From assembly GCF_018413525.1 (NCBI RefSeq), contig NZ_JAHCDD010000030.1, positions 1 through 57,976 of the forward strand: 57,976 nt of DNA, given 5' to 3'. Position 1 is the first letter of the stretch, and every line of letters begins with the position of its first letter. The position numbers were made by a program, and so were the translations under genes. The notes beneath the pieces are model-generated. The model was not told where the DNA came from and did no database searches. It worked only from the letters and a program-made list of their open reading frames with translations. This DNA is from Acidovorax sp. CCYZU-2555. GTDB lineage: Bacteria > Pseudomonadota > Gammaproteobacteria > Burkholderiales > Burkholderiaceae_C. Positions 55,096 through 57,976 of this stretch are shown piece by piece.

Positions 55096-56358
55096 TCAAA
55101 GAAACATGAACGCCGCTGCCGCCACCGCCGTGGGCCCCAGCGCCCCGAGCAGCAGCCCCAGCGCGCTCACGGTCTCGTCGGCAAAGCCGCGCTTGAGCAG
55201 GGCCACGCCCGCGGGGTTGGGCGCGTTCGCGATCACGGTGAGGCCGCCGCCGGCCACGGCGCCCGCGACCAGCAGGTACTTGGATTCGTCCGAGATGCCG
55301 ACGATCAGCGAGCCCAGGTAGGTCAGCGCCGCGTTGTCGGTGATCGCCGTGAGCGCGATCGCGCCCAGGAACAGCGCCAGCGGCTCCAGTCCCGACACGA
55401 TGGGCTGCAGCCACCACTGCTGCATTCCGCCCAGCACCACCAGCCCGGCGAGGAAAAAGCCCACGAGCAGCGCTTCCTTGAGAATCAGCGGGCTCTGGTG
55501 GCGCGCATAGGCCTGGGTGTAGCCCAGGAACATCAGGAACAGGCCCAGGAAAATCACCGGATGGTGGGCCGACAGCACCACGCCCGCGAGCAGGGCCAGG
55601 TGCACGGCGACCACGGTCAGCGGCACGCGCGCTTCGGCATCGAGCGCGTCATTGCCGGGCAGCGCGGGCCGCAGGTGCTGGCGCAGGAAGAAGGTCGCCA
55701 CCGTGGCATTGACCAGCACCGCGAGCGCGGCCTTCCAGCCGAAAGTGGCGAACATGAACGCGCTGTCCCAGCCCCAGGTGGCCGCGACCATCAGCACGGG
55801 CGGCGCGGCATAGGATGTCAGCGTGCCGCCGATGGACACATTGACGAACAGCACGCCCAGCGCCAGGTACTTGAGGCCTTCGGGCACATGGCGGCGGAAG
55901 ATCTGCGGCGCGAGCATCAGCGCGGCGATGGTCATGGCCGCGGGCTCGGTGATCAGCGAGCCCAAGAGCGGCACGGCGGCCAGGCCCAGCCAGGCGCTGG
56001 CCAGGGGAGTGGGCAGCGGCGCCCAGCGCGCCAGCGTGTTGACGGTCGACATGACGATCGCCAATACAGGTTTCGACGCCGCGATCACCATCACCACGAA
56101 GACAAAAAGGGGCTCGGTGTAGTTGCGCGATTCGGCGTATTGCAGCGCCGCGCCTGCGCCGCTGGACAGGGCCATGAAAGCAATCAGCACGATGGCCCAG
56201 AAGCCAAAGACGACCTCGACTTCACCGAGCAGATGGAACAGGCCGGCGTGGCGGGCAAAGCGGTGGGACAGACGCTCGAATTGCTTGGCCGCGAAAGTGT
56301 GGGCCAGGGCGAGCGCGAAGATGGCGGCAGCCATCCATTCGACAGGGATGTTGAACAT
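55096..56358 (-). CDS. putative Na+/H+ antiporter (PF07399-like)
   Basis: A 420-residue inner-membrane protein with about 11 hydrophobic segments. Blocks such as PLLGSLITEPAAMTIAALML, NVSIGGTLTSYAAPPVLMVA and ITDNAALTYLGS are shared by the uncharacterised Na_H_antiport_3 family. Two inverted halves (TEPAA and TDNAAL regions) suggest an ion-transporter fold. Transport activity is assumed from the family name only. It is convergent with the FecR gene (21-bp gap) and follows the AraC gene by about 100 bp on the same strand. Confidence 0.78.
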   Translation of the reverse strand: MFNIPVEWMAAAIFALALAHTFAAKQFERLSHRFARHAGLFHLLGEVEVVFGFWAIVLIAFMALSSGAGAALQYAESRNYTEPLFVFVVMVIAASKPVLAIVMSTVNTLARWAPLPTPLASAWLGLAAVPLLGSLITEPAAMTIAALMLAPQIFRRHVPEGLKYLALGVLFVNVSIGGTLTSYAAPPVLMVAATWGWDSAFMFATFGWKAALAVLVNATVATFFLRQHLRPALPGNDALDAEARVPLTVVAVHLALLAGVVLSAHHPVIFLGLFLMFLGYTQAYARHQSPLILKEALLVGFFLAGLVVLGGMQQWWLQPIVSGLEPLALFLGAIALTAITDNAALTYLGSLIVGISDESKYLLVAGAVAGGGLTVIANAPNPAGVALLKRGFADETVSALGLLLGALGPTAVAAAAFMFL

Positions 56359-56460
56359 GGATCAGGAGGACGTGACGGCGCAGCGAGGCGGCCCGACCTT
56401 CGCTGCTTTCCTGACACGTCAAGACGACATGCCACCCAGGCTCGATTCTACGCGACTGCG

Positions 56461-57378
56461 TCAGGCGCGGGGCGCAACCCCCAGGGCGGGGTCGCCATGC
56501 GGCATCTGCTGCATGCGCCTGATATCGCGCTGCGGCGGCGCGCCGAACAGCTGGCGGTAGTCGCGGCTGAACTGCGACGCGCTTTCGTAGCCCACGCGCG
56601 CCGCCGTGCTGGCGGCGTCCAGCGCCTGGTTGAGCATCAGCTGGCGCGCCTCCTGCAGCCGCAGCTGGCGCTGGTACTGCACGGGGCTCATGCCGGTGAG
56701 GCTGCGAAAGTGCTGGCGGAATGTCGACGGGCTCATGTGCACCAGGGCCGCGAGGTCGTCGATGCGTACCTCGCCGCTGAAATGCTGCTTGAGCCAGGCC
56801 ATGGCGCGCGCGATCTGGTGGCTGGGCGAGCCCGCCGAGAGCAGCTGGCGCAGATAGGGGCCGTGCGGGCCGCACAGCAGCCTGACCATGATCTCGCGCT
56901 CTATCAAGGGCGCAAGCGTGGCAATCAGCTGCGGTTCGCTCAGCAGGCGCACGAGGCGGATCAAGGCGTCGAGCAGGGGCGCTTCCAGCGGGCTCAGCGA
57001 CATGATGCAGGGCGCCTGCGCGCGCGCCAGCGGCGGCAGCGCCAGCTCCGTGGCCAGCGGCAGCAGCACGCTGGCGTCGAAGCGCAGCATCATGCCCAGG
57101 AAAGGCCGGGCCAGGTCCGCCTGGGTCACATGGGCGATGACCGGCAGATCCACGGCAGTCAGCAGCGATTGCCCCGGCCCGTAGGCAATCACCTGCTCGC
57201 TCAGCGTGACCTGCTTGCTGCCCTGGGCGGTGATGCCCAGCCCCAGCCCGTAGATGCAGTGCATGGGCGCGGTCCTGGCGCTGCGCCGGTGCAGCGACAG
57301 CCGCGCAATGGCGGTTGCATGGTCGCCGTCGTTTTGGGCAATTTTCCCCATCTCGTGGGCCAGGGTTTCTATGGACAT
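56461..57378 (-). CDS. AraC-family regulator
   Basis: A 305-residue regulator with an N-terminal AraC_N-type effector domain (IYGLGLGITAQGSKQV, YGPGQSLLTAVDLPV) and a C-terminal double helix-turn-helix (IDDLAALVHMSPSTFRQHFR, AARVGYESASQFSRDYRQLF). Start at 57378 gives a compact N-terminus. It is divergent from the old-yellow-enzyme gene across 178 bp, the usual position for a regulator of that gene. The short spacing supports that target; effector unknown. Confidence 0.87.
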   Translation of the reverse strand: MSIETLAHEMGKIAQNDGDHATAIARLSLHRRSARTAPMHCIYGLGLGITAQGSKQVTLSEQVIAYGPGQSLLTAVDLPVIAHVTQADLARPFLGMMLRFDASVLLPLATELALPPLARAQAPCIMSLSPLEAPLLDALIRLVRLLSEPQLIATLAPLIEREIMVRLLCGPHGPYLRQLLSAGSPSHQIARAMAWLKQHFSGEVRIDDLAALVHMSPSTFRQHFRSLTGMSPVQYQRQLRLQEARQLMLNQALDAASTAARVGYESASQFSRDYRQLFGAPPQRDIRRMQQMPHGDPALGVAPRA

Positions 57379-57556
57379 GTTCGGGTGCCGGAAAAGCGCG
57401 TGGTTGCTGGTGGCGACTGTACGCGCGTTGCTTGCGCGGCGTTGGCGCGGCGGCGCTGAAACATCGGAAAAGGCAAGACAAGAATCAAAAACGGCAAGTG
57501 GGTGGGAGGGCTGGCTCGGATACTTGGCGCCATCCCTATCCGTTGTCTGCCTTCCG

Positions 57557-57976
57557 ATGAATTCTCTGTTCACACCGTTCTCGCTCAAGGCCATCACGCT
57601 GCGCAACCGCATTGCCGCCTCGCCCATGTGCCAATACCAGGCGCAGGACGGTTTCCTCAACGCCTGGCATCTGTCGCATTACACCGGCCTGGCGCGCGGT
57701 GGCGCCGCACTGGTCATGGTCGAGGCGACGGCAGTGGCCGCGCAAGGGCGTATCACGCTGGGCGACGCCGGTCTGTGGCGCGACGCGCAGATCGCGGGCC
57801 TGGCGTCGGTGTCCAGGGCCATCAAGGCCGCGGGTGCGGTGTCGGGAATACAGCTGGGCCATGCGGGGCGCAAGGCCGGCTGCCGGCGGCCGTGGGAAGG
57901 CGGCCTGCCGCTGGACCCCAGCGACCCGCAGGCATGGCAGCCCGTGGCGCCGAGCGCCATTCCCTTGATCGCGGGC
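57557..57976 (+). CDS. NADH:flavin oxidoreductase, old yellow enzyme family, 3'-truncated by window edge
   Basis: The first 140 residues of an FMN ene-reductase. SPMCQYQA contains the class III (YqjM/XenA-type) Cys that tunes the flavin; GGAALVMVEATAV and IQLGHAGRKA give the conserved Thr/Gln and substrate His regions. The frame is open to the last base. XenA-like enzymes reduce activated C=C bonds of enones and also nitro compounds. It is the likely target of the divergent AraC regulator. Confidence 0.88.
   Translation, partial: MNSLFTPFSLKAITLRNRIAASPMCQYQAQDGFLNAWHLSHYTGLARGGAALVMVEATAVAAQGRITLGDAGLWRDAQIAGLASVSRAIKAAGAVSGIQLGHAGRKAGCRRPWEGGLPLDPSDPQAWQPVAPSAIPLIAG

Overview
The window is a GC-rich (mid-60s percent by eye) bacterial chromosome segment with tightly packed catabolic operons. 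A Gram-negative general porin of the Omp32 type, a TctC/Bug-type binding protein, LIV-type ABC transporters, NicR-like MarR control and several acyl-CoA dehydrogenases suggest a betaproteobacterium of the Burkholderiales, most likely Comamonadaceae. I see no rRNA, tRNA, CRISPR array or complete insertion sequence. The 5' edge cuts an alpha/beta hydrolase and the 3' edge cuts an old-yellow-enzyme gene.

Region 1 (871-13643) is an aerobic nicotinate degradation cluster. A MarR repressor (nicR-like) and an MFS permease converge on a shared terminator. From a 309-bp divergent control region, nicC-nicA-nicB-permease run leftward and nicE-nicD-nicX-nicF plus a molybdopterin hydroxylase subunit run rightward. 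Together they encode nicotinate > 6-hydroxynicotinate > 2,5-dihydroxypyridine > N-formylmaleamate > maleamate > maleate > fumarate. The catalytic molybdopterin subunit is a separate gene about 5.5 kb from its partners. The cytochrome subunit next to nicA keeps only a decayed copy of that domain, without the catalytic Glu. The control region carries two nearly identical 22-bp palindromic sites.

Region 2 (13644-20229) holds an orphan DUF5710 protein that resembles the front part of plasmid/ICE primases, a stand-alone acyl-CoA dehydrogenase, a PAS-PAS-GAF-GGDEF-EAL c-di-GMP protein and a chemoreceptor.

Region 3 (20663-49370) is the most notable part. Five copies of a TTACCT-N6-AGGTAA type operator lie in front of a porin, an enoyl-CoA hydratase, an acyl-CoA synthetase operon, a TctC-led operon and a TetR gene. 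The two large operons are convergent: acyl-CoA ligase, LIV ABC transporter, SMP-30 lactonase-like protein, three SDRs and a Baeyer-Villiger monooxygenase rightward; TctC, SDR, two paired acyl-CoA dehydrogenases, an NDP-forming acyl-CoA synthetase and a SnoaL-like protein leftward. I infer one TetR-controlled regulon that imports a cyclic ketone or alcohol, ring-expands it to a lactone, opens it and feeds the acid to beta-oxidation. The monooxygenase has Arg in place of the conserved fingerprint His. A delta-60-repeat surface protein and a diguanylate cyclase sit inside the interval but look unrelated.

Region 4 (49409-57976) is mixed: an SDR with a basic N-terminal tail, an RNase H-like protein, LysR, a VOC protein, a Fur-boxed ECF sigma/FecR pair with no adjacent TonB receptor, a putative Na+/H+ antiporter, and an AraC regulator divergent from the truncated old yellow enzyme. 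REP-like intergenic hairpins occur at four places in the central part.
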